A stretch of DNA of 64,000 bases from contig OX419761.1 of assembly GCA_948567375.1 (NCBI GenBank), forward strand, positions 18,974,501 to 19,038,500, read 5' to 3'. The stretch's first letter is position 1. Each line of letters begins with the position of its first letter. The notes below the pieces were generated by a model that had not been told where the DNA came from, did not search any database, and worked only from the letters and a program-made list of their open reading frames with translations. Origin of the DNA: Lunularia cruciata (Eukaryota; Streptophyta; Marchantiopsida; Lunulariales; Lunulariaceae). Made by a program: the position numbers and the translations under genes. Below are positions 10,160-22,649 of this stretch, piece after piece.

Positions 10160-11843
10160 TTTACTTGGAAACCTGGACTATTACTAGTTCACTTGTTGCT
10201 TTGCTCGGTGCCTATCCTTATCTTGAGAATGAATAATCTCGCTCCAAAATTGCATTGTGTTTGATTTACAACGAGAAAACTTTAATCATTCATACGTATT
10301 CAAAACGGCTGTTGTCATTGCAAGGGGACTTGAATAACTCTTGTACATAACTACTTGTTTTCTTCTGTGATTGCGGGCAGCAATGAAAGTGAACTGTAAA
10401 CAGACTGTGAAAGACGGAACAAGAAACTGACCGTTGCTGCCGCTTTCCTATACTGTTGATGTTGATGGGAAAAGAATAGTAACTTGTCAGCGCAGTTTCA
10501 ACCCTCAGTGTACAGATCACGGGGGGAATTGAGTCCTCGCGGAGAGAATCTTCTCTAATGATGAGTGATTTGTGACTTTCTACAATGATCTTCATCTGAA
10601 ACAATCATTTGTGATTTGGATAAGGAAAACGACTTGCACTACAAGGTTCTGCTTGCCTTGTACTTTCAGATACCCGAATGATTAGATGTAAAGGCTCCGC
10701 TTATGGCCAGCTACACCAAAGTTTATGTCGACAAGTACAAAACTTGGTTTCAATTACCTAAAGAATCGTCTATAACTATCAGATATGTGGATCATGAATC
10801 AGTAATGCTTCGACTGCTTCTAAGTTACTATGCTCTCCTGTACGGAGTTCTAACAAGTATGTGTTAACCTCTTGTCAAGCGTATCAATTTTCCAAAGCTA
10901 TGATACAGACCAGAGCTCGAGAGTTACAAAAGAGTTCTACTGAACCTCCAATTGTGAATTGTACAGAAAAGCGTATGAATACACAAGAAAGAACCACTCT
11001 ACCTTCCAGTAAACTGTTCCGACACCGCCGTATAATCTAACTTTTGATCTCTATGTACAAAACCTGTCGGGGAAGGAGGAAGCTTCATAGACTAAAGATC
11101 CTAAGTTTGTTCTCTCTTTGATAATTTTCTCGATATAAGCGAAGGTACATGTAATTCTACCAGCGACTAATCTGGACCAGTGAATTTTATCTGCTCCCCT
11201 ATGCTATAAAAAAGATCATATCAAAAATGTGATGCATTAACTACACAGAGATGAGCAGCAGCTTCGATTTACGCCGAAATAACGAGCAGCTACACGGCAC
11301 GAATTGGAAAACTCCCCAATATTCGAAGGCAGACAGCCCCAATTCCCAATAGCAACAGTCGTGCACATAACATCCGTTTCTCCACTTGAGGAAGAAAAAT
11401 TGGATAGAATTTACAGAAAGGAACTTTTCGGGTCACCTCCCACACATCGACCATCTTAGCTCCTTGGTCTGAGCCGTCTTATTACCTGCACCGATTGGTC
11501 AAACAAAGATGTCAACAAGGTGTGTTGTTGAGTCCCTGCTTCTTCTTCACTTGTGCTGAGCAGAGCAGGAATTGTCGAGTAGTAGAGTGCACCCACTCTT
11601 TCAGTGCAGCTTTGAGGCTCAAGGATGCGCATAATACCGACGCAAAAGCAGAATTCCTCGACCAGTGAGTGTGAACAGCTCGTTATTTCAACCGTTACTA
11701 CTCGTGAACTCCCGTGCATTGAGTAGAAACAAATTTACTACAGAAGCAGCAGCTTACATTTCCTAAGTACTCTGTATCTGCAAGTGATACAACCATTTTC
11801 CATGACAAGAATTTTATCGCCAAATGGCAGAAATCTAGCATAA
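10160..11843. other. Region downstream of the receptor kinase
   Basis: No convincing coding region. The part next to 11,843 should include the 3' UTR of the minus-strand kinase gene, but no clear poly(A) signal could be fixed. Short frames at 10,290-10,604 and 11,456-11,719 have no motifs. Confidence 0.35.
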
Positions 11844-14800
11844 CTACTTTGGATGGATTGTGGTAGTAACCCCATAAGCTCCACTGTATTGGAAAGGTGA
11901 ATCGGGATTCTGATCCTTTGGACTGCCCTTGACAAGTGATTGGGTGTCGCTGTAAATTTCAGGAGATCTGTTTCCAGTGTCCACTTTCTGCACTGCAGAT
12001 TCCGGCTGCGCACCAACCACAAACATTTCGAGCTCTTTCACAATCTGTGTTGTCGATGGTCGACCCGCTCCGGCTTCCTCCACACAGCGGAGGGCAATTG
12101 CTAAGAATGGCTCCAACTGCTTGTCCGGGGTGCCCCTCAGATGGGGATCCAGAACGGGGCGCAAACCCGTCCAACCGCCGTTGTCCAAAGCGGTTTGGAT
12201 TTCACGAACCACAAACTTGCGATTGTTAATAGGGTCCCTTCCTGTCAAACATTCTAGCATGACCACTCCGAAGCTGTATACATCGCTCTTATCCGTGAAT
12301 TGGTGAGTGAGGTAGTATTCCGGATCAAGATAGCCCTGCAAAACAAAAGTTGATTACAAGAGGTCAGTATAAACTGTTCATGATAACTTTGGCTAACATA
12401 TCGACCTTTGTCAAGCAAAATTGCGCAACTGCTAAATTCTTACCAAGGTTCCCTTGACCTCTGTGGAGTACACCATCTTCTCTCCTTCATCGGGCGCGTT
12501 CTTGGAAAGTCCGAAGTCAGCAACCTTGGCAATCATCTTATCGTTGAGAAGGATGTTGGCAGACTTGATATCACGATGAATGATTGGAGGGTTAGCATGG
12601 TCGTGTAAATACGACAATCCTCTTGCAGAACCGAGAATGATATTCAATCTCATTTCCCATGTAAGAGGAGCTTCTCCGCGACCTGCAGGGCAGAATTCCA
12701 ACATCCAGTGACAACGCTTAGCTCTTAGGCATGCTCAAATATGTATGGCCAAAGCTAAATTGAGTACAAACATATCAACTTGTTTGACATGAATGACCGA
12801 ACAAATTTGAGAATTATCAGAGTGCTCCGAAAGAAGTCTTACCTTGTATGTGGTCCCGAAGTGTTCCATTCGACATAAACTCATACACAAGCGCCTGTAC
12901 TCCACCTTCATAACAAAACCCAACAAGTTCCACAAGATTCCGGTGATGTACTCGTGAAAGCAGCTCGATTTCGTTCTTGAATTCAGAGGCGCCTTGCATG
13001 GAACCTTCTTGCGCTCTCTTGATGGCAACTGCATCCCCTGTATTTATAATTCCTCTGTAAACCTGCATACAGCATGCAGAGGATATTTCAATGTTGTGAC
13101 ATGACTTTTCTTTCACGATACAAGCAGCTGGAAACTTCTTTAGCCTTTCAACTATTTGAGGTGTCAAAAAGTTAACCATCCAATAAACTTACCTTGCCGT
13201 ATCCTCCCACACCGATCTCGTTGTCTTCACTCCAGTTCTTTGTAGCTGCTTTGAGTTCCGCAAGCGAGAAATATCGCAGTGACCTCAGCTTGGGAGCATC
13301 ACCAGCACTTTCCCCTGCCCAGGCAGCTGCGAAAAATAACAACGTAGGATCAATTAGGAGAAGCCATCCACACAAGTTGTGATTTAGTAAGTCAAAAGGT
13401 TTAGATGTCGAACCCAACACACCCTCCTTCCCCACAAAAACAAGCTTTAGTCGCAATATTCCACACCTATTTATGAGTAAACTGCTGTCGGTCTCATAAC
13501 CTCATTCTTCCTTTCCGCGTCGAAATATTAGTGGTTTATTGAGAAATGAAGCCCGAAAAGTGGAAGGATATATTGTACCAAATGGATTCTTAGCTGCATA
13601 AAGCCTTCTTTTCTCCCGAACAGCAAGCAGGAGAGCTCCACCAACTAGCAGAAATGCAACAAATGATCCCGCGGCAATCCCGATGATAGCCTTTGTGCTC
13701 AAGTGGGTCTTATCGCTCGTCGTCACTGTTTTTCACACGAAGACAAGGAAATGTCTAAGTAGAGGTTCACTCAAGAAGGTTCGAAGACAGGAGGAGTAAT
13801 CAACTCTCATGAGTGAAGAAAACCAATTTTTGCAACTAATAACTGTTAAGAAGGTGAACTTTAGTGGGACTCGTCTATTTGCCTTCTTAATGACTGCTCC
13901 GCATTTAAATCCAGATTACTTGCTAATGTCGACAGTAAAGCAGATGGAACCCTACCTGACTCCTTGACAGCGTCTGGAAGATTGTAAGGTCCTTCAGTGA
14001 GGTCTATCTTGTGCTCTCTCAATATCTTGACAATGTTGTCTTGCTCCAGGTTAGTTAACCTACTGCCGTCCAACGGGAAGAATAAAAAGATGGTTTCGAT
14101 CCTCTGATCCTGCATGATAGTAGCTTGTTTGAGGAAGACCTGCTTCGCTTGCAAAGTCACTTTGTACTCCTCTACACCGGAAAGTTTCGAAGCAAGTTCA
14201 TCTTCCAGTTTTGTCAACCCCGCATTGAGATTCAGAGAGCTAGGCGATGTGAGCATAAGTGTGACTGTCAGTGGTATACTACATTTGCAATCGCTCTTGG
14301 GATTCCATTGGTTGCCATTTGCACACGGTTCATGGCACGAATTGCTTTGAATCCACGGGTCGCGATATTCCAGATGTATGCATGTATTAGATGACGGCAT
14401 TAGTTGTTCATAATCACACAGTGGATTTCCTGCAAGCCTGCACCCAAAAGAGCGAAATTAGAGCAGAAATATATTGTCAGTTTACAGGTAGTGAGAGCTT
14501 AACCTGTAAGAAACATTTCAATGATATATGGCTGGGGGTTTCGACGGGAGTAATAAAAAACGTACGACAATTCTTGGAGACGGTTGGTGGGCGACCCAAC
14601 AAACCCGATGATGTCGTTATCCTCCAACTTAACGCTCAAGAGAGTGTTTGAAACCAAAGCGGGGAATGTTAGAGATCCATTAATGTTGTTGCCATTGAAT
14701 TCCCTGTCATGCCAGATCATACGGGAAGAGTTCTTAAAATACTAGATTAGCTTTGCTCAGCAGCAACTAAGAACCACAGGCCACAAGCTCGCTCACAAAT

Positions 14801-17800
14801 GAAGACAGTTGTCATGTGATTAGCATACTTACAGTGCCTGTATGGTTCCAATGCTGAAGACAGCAGAAGGTAAGGGTCCCGAAATATTGTTCTGAGACAT
14901 GGATCTATAGACAACAAACGCGTGTCAGCTCGAAGCATAAAGAATCCAATTGAGTTTCTTCCCATAAAACCTGAGATTCGGTCGGTGATAATTAAGATTC
15001 AACTGAATTCACTGACAACATCAATGGGACTTACAAAGTTTTGATGTTTTTGAAGTCCAAAACCCAGGTAGGGAACTCTTGTGGGTCCAAGCTATTTTCA
15101 CTGACATCCCTGTGAATGGGCACCAAAAAGGCATTTATTAGCGCTCCAAAATAACATAGAAGGAACCTGCAGCACGCAGGATATGTAGCCCAGTAAATTC
15201 GTGAGAAACTTTAACGAATTGCTGGACGTATGTGTGGATATCACTTACAGAAACTCAAGTTTTGTGAGCGAAGTCAAGTTTGGGACTACTCCACCAATTT
15301 TGTTGTGCCTAAAATTCCTGCGGAACGTTGCCATACCAGAGATGAATTAGTCGACAAAATCCTCTGAAAAGACATATACCAGACAGGGTCTGGCAAACTT
15401 ATTGTCAAGGAGTCAGGATCCTTCGGGATCAAGTGGATACATACGGCACATGATTTATACATGAGCATCAAGAAACGACCTGTTCTATAGAATGTTGTTG
15501 CTAACTTACAAATCCGTAAAGCTCGTTGCGTTGCTCAATTTGTCCGGGATTGGACCTCCAATTTCATTAAAATCCACTCTCCTGTACATTTATGCCACGT
15601 GGGACATGAAAGTTAGGTGCCGTTCCCAGACTGAGGAAATATGTTTACGTCTCATAGACCAATATATTTCAGATCTGCATTGAAACTAGCGACGACTGAT
15701 CACTCACATAATAGTCAAGTTTGGTGTGCTGCCAATTTCAGTAGGTATTTCTCCTGTGAGGCTATTATGGTCCAGAATCCTGTTACAGTGGACGAACCAA
15801 GTTAATTTCCTCCACCCACACAACGATTAAACAACACAAAGACCTCCGCTTTTCCTCTGCAAAGATAAGACGACATTGAGAACACTTTCAAAATGAAAGG
15901 AGAACCTAAATATGCGCAGAATCAAACAACGTAATTTCCTCGGGATAGGGGCATTTCGATCGACAAAATGGACTCAAAAGCCTTACAAGTGGATGAGATT
16001 TTTCAAGGCGAAGACCTCTGCTGGTATTGAACCCGTGAGACTGTTGTTATTGAGATGGCTGCACAAGCAAAGTTATGATGAATTCATGCTCTGTTGTAGA
16101 CTCAGATATGCTTTCCTGGATGAAAAACAACAGATGGCATGATGCTAGCCAAGGGAACACTGTTCAGCTTATCGAACCGTTGGAACTCCAATAACAATGA
16201 AGTAATAAGTACGGCACTTACAAATGCGTGATATTGTCCATAGTGTCAAGGCCAACCGGCGGATTGAAGTCTTTGGAGACTGGAAGAGGACCAGATATTT
16301 GATTCTCTGATAAATCCAACCAGGTTAAAGCCTTCAAGTTGCCGAGAGTGTTGGGAATAGCGCCATTGAAGTTGTTTCCATTGAGTCCCCTGCGAAAGGA
16401 AAGTAGCAACGCACTTGTAAGAGTCGACACCTGAAGCTTGATTCGACTTGTTCCACATGAGTTACGCTTCTGTGTCATATAACAAAAGGGGATTTGAAAA
16501 CGAATCTTACCCTTCACAATCATAAATTGACGTAAGTAACGCGTTAACTTGCTTGACACGTAAAACTTACAAGAATTCAAGTTTCAGAAGATTGCCAACT
16601 TCCTTGGGGATTGTTCCACTAAAATTGCACCACTGCAGACTCCTGAAAATCCATGTCAAATGTGGCATGTGAGATAAGGGCTAACTTGTACTATCGGTGA
16701 AACCATTAACAAAGTAGTGTTTATTTATTTCTATCATCCGAGCTACCTCCAAGCAGAATTATAAGTTTGCTTCTATATATTAGATTGTCCCTTACAGTGT
16801 TGAAAGATTGGAAAGACTGCCAATCTCCTGAGGCAACGATCCAGTAAGTCCGTTGAGTGACAATGCCCTGCATGCAACCGGGTTATCTCATCATGAGAAC
16901 TTAAGATCTTCTGAAATCGCATAAATTAACGAAAAGTCATACTCAAAACATACAAAACCAACATAAATCTTTGAACTGCCTATATTCAATGTCAGGTGGC
17001 GTACGTGCAAGTCAGTTTCAGTTTTTAAATCAATAAGCTAATACACTAGCCAAGATCCAAACTGCATATAATAAATCAATTCGGTTTTGGCTCGGTAGCA
17101 AGAACAAGATGATAACAAAATTCATATTGAATAAGTTGACAGAATCTTTTTGAAAACGGGCCAGCAACGTTGTCGTCCTATCGTACTCACAAACGTCATA
17201 TAAGTACAAATAGATCCAAACCGCATCAAGGGTGGATAAACTTCTTTTCATCTAAAGCAACTTACAATGTTTTCAGACCAGTAAGACCTGCGATATCCGC
17301 TGGTAGATGTCCTACGAGATTACTTGAATCCAAACTCCTGCAATAGATTCGTTTCAATTCCGATTAGCTGTTTCAGAGATAGAGCAGTTTCGCCCAACAA
17401 AACTTTCAGTTTTTCTTTGACACAATTCTTCTCACGACGACAAGGTATACCATACTCTGACTGGGGAACTTCTCCCTGTTGGTCTTCTGCAGGTTGCTCT
17501 GTACATGGCCACTGTCAGGCAGTTTATAAACATCGGTATAATCAACAGATTGAAGGGCGTCCAGCGTGATTATCTCCGAGGTCTAACTGTGATTGGACAA
17601 ATCCTTCCCACTTACGAATTTCAGATAAAGCTTTTCGTACGCTAACTCATAAATGGAATGTTACAGAGCGACTGAGACGTACAAAGAAATCACTGTAGCA
17701 TTGTTGACATCACATTGGATTCCTTTCCACAAGTCCAAACACGGATCTCCGACCCATTTCAGACTTTTGCCACTCGAACCCCATGCCTCCAGAAGCCCGT

Positions 17801-18568
17801 TCAGTGCAGTCACTGTGGATCACGACACAAGTCAATGATCAGATTTGAGAACGCGACCAACAAAGAAGAGTACAATCATCAATAACGTTTCCCCATACGA
17901 GCCGCCTCGGAAACGCGGGAGATCTGAAGAACATGCCTTTTGCGATATCAATGAAAGCTCTCACTTAAGTTTTCGCTCCCAACTTCATAAAACAATACTG
18001 AGCAGCTTGATGTTCGAGGGACGATTACTCCAATCATCATCAGGGAGGGGGGTGGGTAGCCCCAAAAATTAAACAAAGCTGATTCTTCTCTGTTTGACGC
18101 GAAATTTATTATCGCTTTTAACTGGGAACAACCATATGATTGTCTGCTGAAGGGAACAGTCTACGAGTTGGCAAATCTAGAGAAGAATCTTCCACTCTCA
18201 AAGATCGATTACGAGGACTTCATTTCCATGTTCCTTCAATAGCTTTACCTCCACACCACCTAGTTAAGATTTTGCTGCCATAAATTGATCCCCAGCACAA
18301 CGTCTACAGTCGGAGCCTTCAACAGAAACCAACAACCTTGCACGTATCGAGAATCATCCTCAATTCTCTCGCAGAAATTGCTCCGCTATCTTCACATCAT
18401 GCACCACATGGGATAAATATAACGACTATCATTCTATCGCGATCTGAAGAAGGGACTCTCACCATCTTGTGCTCGTGTCGCAGCAAAAGCTTGTCCGAAG
18501 AATGCGCTAAGAACCACAGTCACCACTACTAAAAGAGTGCCGAGTTCAGAAGCCGCCATCCGGCTCAT
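11844..18568 (-). CDS. LRR receptor-like kinase, LRR-VIII-1 family (HPCA1/CARD1-like)
   Basis: Single-pass plasma-membrane receptor kinase of 982 residues from the ATG at 18,559; an in-frame ATG at 18,568 adds three. Residues 1-27 are a hydrophobic signal peptide, then an N-terminal cap with DPC and a second Cys, and about ten leucine-rich repeats (about 76-410). A Cys-rich segment (C419, C431, C446, C450, C462, C464) and a membrane-proximal domain follow, then the membrane helix (about 585-608). The kinase domain has the glycine loop GVGGYGKVY (660-668), VAIK Lys681, HRD Asp777, DFG (795-797) and GYLDPEYY (820-827). All catalytic residues are present. Domain order and the post-LRR region match LRR-VIII-1 kinases such as HPCA1, a hydrogen-peroxide sensor. 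The ligand is unknown. No stop or frameshift is seen, so it is probably functional. Confidence 0.93.
11844..18568 (-). other. Exon model of the receptor kinase (19 exons)
   Basis: Exons in gene order: 18568/18559-18463, 17812-17683, 17337-17266, 16867-16796, 16642-16571, 16389-16222, 16058-15987, 15779-15708, 15581-15510, 15317-15249, 15109-15035, 14904-14833, 14703-14504, 14429-13956, 13725-13579, 13326-13193, 13062-12843, 12682-12444, 12335-11844. All introns are GT-AG. Phases join without conflict, and from 18,559 the total is 2,949 bases including the stop at 11,844-11,846. Exons 3-12 are mostly 72 bp (69, 75 and one 168), each flanked by phase-2 introns and holding about one leucine-rich repeat. 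The first intron is longest (650 bp), the one at 14,430-14,503 shortest (74 bp). Splice sites were assigned by eye. Confidence 0.85.
13956..14429 (-). other. Juxtamembrane Cys-rich ectodomain exon
   Basis: This exon encodes residues 415-573. It starts in G-NPLC, the end of the LRR domain, and contains C419, C431, a C446-x3-C450 pair and a C462-x-C464 pair. A hydrophilic domain with an IFLFFPLDG block and a G-P-Y block follows, as in LRR-VIII-1 proteins. In HPCA1, two Cys pairs in the same place (C-x2-C and C-x-C) are reported to be oxidised by hydrogen peroxide. The C-x-C pair is conserved here, and the first pair has one extra residue of spacing. Confidence 0.75.
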
Positions 18569-20980
18569 TAAATTCCTCAATAGCGTACTCCAGAATCTAT
18601 TGAAGATCTGTCCAACTGTTTCTCCCGATGAATGGAACTATCTGCACTGTGTTCCTTCCTTCCTTCCTTACAAAAGCTTGAATCCACAGCTTCGAGAGCA
18701 GTTCCTGCTTCGCCTCACTTCCCCGAGAAGAAATTTTTGTGTGTTCGGGGCAAGCTCGTCGTCACCACCGGTCGAGGTGTCTCGTTATGCTTGTTGTACC
18801 TTCAATGCTCTCGTTTCGGTGCCCATCTGTTTAATGGTCCCTGAATACGGCACTGTGCTCTTCCTTCACCCCAGTCCCTCGGCGCTGTTCCTTGGTCTCA
18901 CGCGCCTGACTTCTCCCAACTTGTCCCTAGACGATTCATATCAAAGGCCACACACACAAAAAGGACCCTCGCCAGACAATTGAGACAAAGTCGTCCACTC
19001 CACCCCCCCGGTACGAAAACGGCATGGTCTTCGCTACAAAAACTTCGAGCTTTTTCTTCCTCCCGCTGCAACTACAAGAAGCCGGGCCCATTTCCTGCAA
19101 GGTGCTGCCGCTTTTAAAGCATGTCCAACTTGGCTGGACGCGTTGCTGCCGCTGACGGATAGATCGGATGCTTGCTACTGTAGTCTATTCTCAGAGATTG
19201 ACTTCTCTGAATATTGGTTACCAATAAAAATGGCCTACCGATGGATACTCGAGTGGGAAGGACGCCTGCGGTATTCGACAGTGTAATTGCTTACATTTCT
19301 ACCTACGGTATCTATATCTTCCTGGGGAACACCTGTGGGATTCCCCATTTCTTAACAGAGTCCAACATCTGAATATTAAGAGTTGAACTTGAGTGTGGGA
19401 CGCAACTCTGTCTTCTTCTCCCAGTGTTCTACCTATTTACACAATTTATGACGGGTTGTGGCCGGCATTTTGAAGGACAATTTCGTATATTCTGCTCCCA
19501 TCCATAGCGACAAATTCTCCAGTCGAAATGGCAAAGACTAGGTCGGGCGGTGGACGCCGCAACGTTCTCAACTGGTGCACCACTTGAGGGTGTAACCCAC
19601 ATCCACCAACTGAGAAGCAATTAACACTGAACCAATAAGCATTAGACCTTATCCAAGCTATCAGAGTTATCTCTTGATTGTGACCGATTGACCTACTCTT
19701 GAATCTCTTTCACTATCTAATGGGGCCTCGTTCACTATCTCTTTTACCATCTCCTTGTACTAAAGTTTCAATGATTCAGCAATTTATAGGTTCCGCTGTT
19801 TGCTGTACGAGATGTAGGGCAAGGCGGGCAAAGGTTTACTTTTATTTCTGGGTAATTTGTTGGTTTACACAAAGTTAATGTCTACAACACTGGTCAAGTC
19901 ACCTAAAAGAAGCTGCATCACTGTGGGTGTTACGGAGTAGATGAACAAGGATTACCAGTTGACAATGAAGAACGCACTCAAAACATTCTCTGTGTCTTTG
20001 GGCTAATTCTGGATGGAACAACGCACGACTGGTCCTGTGTCCAAATTAGCAGGCCTGCGTTTTACTGACAGGCTCTGCTGGGAGCCCAAAACTGCGCAGA
20101 TCAATTCTCCTCTTTCCGTTGGTCCTGACCAGATTCAATGAGATAGTAGAACAATCCAACACACTCCCAGAAGGACCTTGAAGTGACCTATCCTTTTGTA
20201 TTGGCTACCAGCGAAGTTCACAGTGAAAAGGTTCCAGTTGTCAAGTGATGCCGATCTCTTTCAGGTGCTTCCCTTGCGACCTACACTTACTCCGTTCTTG
20301 TATGCAAGATGCCATATCCTAACTATAGAAGAACGCGGCACAGATATTATATTATGTCCGTGTTATAAACCGAAAGAACCAGCTACAGGGTCATTTGTAA
20401 TCCTTCACTTCATTGATCTTTTAGTTGACGAGCATTTTAACATTGCAAAATGAGCAGGTTCTACAGACACAAACACGCCACAATTTGTAGAGCATCGGCA
20501 ATTCTAGAACTACAAATTTTGGTGTCCTCATTGTTAGCTCCTTATAGTAGCTGATTCCTCCTCAACTTCACGTTTTTTTCCTTTTTTTCTTAAGGCTCGT
20601 ACCACGTATAGTACGTCGCATACCACGTACAGTCCCACTGGTAGGGGATTCTGCCAATGAACTGTCCTCGTGCAGAACTGATAAGTTTCTTACATCGGAC
20701 TTGAGTAGATTTGGAAATGAATCTCAGAATAATTTGGCTTCAGCTGCGAATCTCGACAAACATGCCTAAACTTTTCACTTGCCATAGGGTATACAGTGTT
20801 CAGTATTGTGTACTGTCAACACTAATGTGGGACAGGATCATGTTTATTCACCATACCGACTGCACCCTCTCCTAGAAGAAGTAAATGCAACTTGCTATGT
20901 ATAACGGGTGAACTAGGGTAAGCCCCTTCCATCATGCACAGGGCTAAAAGAACCTGCGAAGGTATTATGTGTACATGTGA
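18569..20980. other. Upstream region of the receptor kinase
   Basis: It should hold the 5' UTR and promoter of the minus-strand gene. A (TTCC)n run at about 18,652-18,668 would be a GGAA-rich tract in the transcript leader. No TATA box could be chosen with confidence. Frames at 18,537-18,983 and 20,196-20,453 have no motifs. No other gene is seen to 21 kb. Confidence 0.4.
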
Positions 20981-21084
20981 CATCCCTGTCACATCCCGAG
21001 AGGCAGTCCCATGCACGCCGTGCGGGGAACGGGATAAACTACTATTGATAATATGATAAGTTCTCGAACACGGCCTGACTATAG

Positions 21085-21126
21085 TAGTAAGGTAGGTACT
21101 TACTTCTGTAAGTACCTACCTTACTA
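21085..21126. repeat. Perfect 19-bp hairpin
   Basis: TAGTAAGGTAGGTACTTAC (21,085-21,103), a TTCT loop, then its exact reverse complement (21,108-21,126). It lies directly before the GGGGTATCATT start of the repeat copy at 21,128. It is too short for a typical plant miRNA precursor. It may be the end of a small fold-back element. Confidence 0.85.
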
Positions 21127-21127
21127 T

Positions 21128-21470
21128 CACGGGGTATCATTCTCATGCTTTATAGTATACTTTAGATCATATGTGTTGATTGCTATACAAAGAGCATTGG
21201 CTGTTACAATCTATAAGAGAGCAATCACACTATGAGATGCTTTTTGGATGCTCTAGTAGTTTGCAGACCTTCTGATTTGCATAGTTTGGATATCATAGCT
21301 GTTGTAAGCAAGATTTTTCATATTGATATTATTTGGATCTAACCCCATTTTACATCTGTTGTCTCTCCCTTGTATAGCTTGATGGGGTCTTCCCATCCTT
21401 CTTGTTTGCTACGATGTCGCCTTTTCTCTGACTGAGGCAACAATAGTCTTTTAAAGGTAAGTAAGCTTAG
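21128..21470 (+). repeat. GATGGGGTCTTCCCATC-family repeat
   Basis: It starts CGGGGTATCATT, contains TTTGCATAG-TTGGATATC (21,280), CTCCCTTGTATAGCTTG, and TGATGGGGTCTTCCCATC (21,381-21,398), and shares further sequence to about 21,440 with the copy at 59.6 kb. About 100 bp near 21,175-21,275 are absent from the copy at 49.3 kb. The latter follows an ORF end and a purine run, so the unit could be an LTR or 3' UTR. Confidence 0.65.
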
Positions 21471-21599
21471 AGAGAGCAAGAGGTACCCTTTGCAAGTTCC
21501 GATCTATACCTTTTATACTCATACAGGATCTTTCATTCTATGTGTTGTTTCTCTCGCATTTGCATGACAACCACGTGGACAGATGAGATATGACAAGAG

Positions 21600-22110
21600 T
21601 ACGGCCAACCATGATTCCCAACATTCCCCCTTGGATGCATTCATCCTGATGGTCATATTACTAAGTGTTCGTAGGCATAACTACCTCGTTAAAAACCTTG
21701 TTCGGATAACCTAGAGAGAAAAAAATCCAATCATGGGGAAAAAGAGTGTGGTGGCTTCTTGAATTTTCTATTCTTGAAGTGTTCTCCTCTTGGATTGAAG
21801 ATCCCTTATGGAGCATAGAAATGTGTTCCCATAGAAAGCATCATGTTTTATGATGCTTTCTCCTCTTAGAATGTTAATTATTAATTCTCATCCTAGAACA
21901 TGTGGCCTCATGACATGTTTGTTTGAAAATTTGGCAAATATCACATTCTAATACCATCAAGAAGTTTCTTATTATCTTTGACTATTTTATTGACTATATA
22001 TTGTGATTACGTGTATGATATTTGAGATTTTTGTGTAACCTCTAGAGATTCCTAGAACAAGGATCCTTATCAAAAGCCACGCCACAGAGACTTCTCACTC
22101 AAAGTTGAAC
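21600..22110 (+). mobile_element. Possible LTR-retrotransposon leader fragment
   Basis: ATTCCCCCTTGGATGCATTC (21,623) and CCTCGTTAAAAACCTTG (21,686) resemble a sequence repeatedly met in plant copia-type elements. A perfect 11-bp hairpin with a GTTTT loop lies at 21,834-21,860. No coding domain follows. The assignment is from memory of the motif only. Confidence 0.3.
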
Positions 22111-22439
22111 AAAAGAGCCACTTGGAGTTGCTCGTCAAAGCCCAAAAAGCATCACATTCCCAATTAATCCTTGAAATGACACACGTTGACACTCATCACT
22201 GCTTGTTGTTGCTAGCTCATGCAAGGATGCTCATTGATGCCTACCTGAAGAATGCACAATGCCACCCAATGGCACGTGGTAGAACACGCCAAAGCTTGTG
22301 TAAGTTTTTAGATGGCACCTAGTGTTGCCAATTGGGTATAGGAGGCATATGCTACCCGTTGTTAGCAGGTGGTACTTGTAGGCACCAATTGACCTAGACA
22401 TATGTGAATGAATTTTGTGTTGTTTAATGGATTCAAATT

Positions 22440-22605
22440 CAAGGGATACAAGGTATGAGAGTGACACAAAGTGAAAATGGAAATAAATGAAGAATTAAAA
22501 CTATGATACATATCACATGGTATGAGGTATGAGAGTGAGGCAAAGTGAGAATGAGAATGGAAATAGATGTATAGTAATAAACGTGATACATATGATGTAT
22601 GCAAA
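22440..22605. repeat. Imperfect direct duplication, about 85 bp
   Basis: Two units share GGTATGAGAGTGA, CAAAGTGA and TGATACATAT and are about 82 bp apart. No function is seen. Confidence 0.55.
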
Positions 22606-22649
22606 CGTGTAGTCTTTAAGGCTAGTCATTATTTTGGAGGAGAAGGAGA

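Noticed and set aside
11936-12306. Plus-strand open frames opposite the kinase exons
   Set aside because: They are shadows of the minus-strand kinase coding sequence and show no motif.
15912-16142. Plus-strand 76-codon frame
   Set aside because: It overlaps exon 7 of the minus-strand receptor kinase and its introns.
18537-18983. Plus-strand 148-codon frame over the start of the kinase gene
   Set aside because: It is antisense to the signal-peptide exon and leader, is Ser/Pro-rich without a domain, and has no sign of splicing or repeats that would support it.
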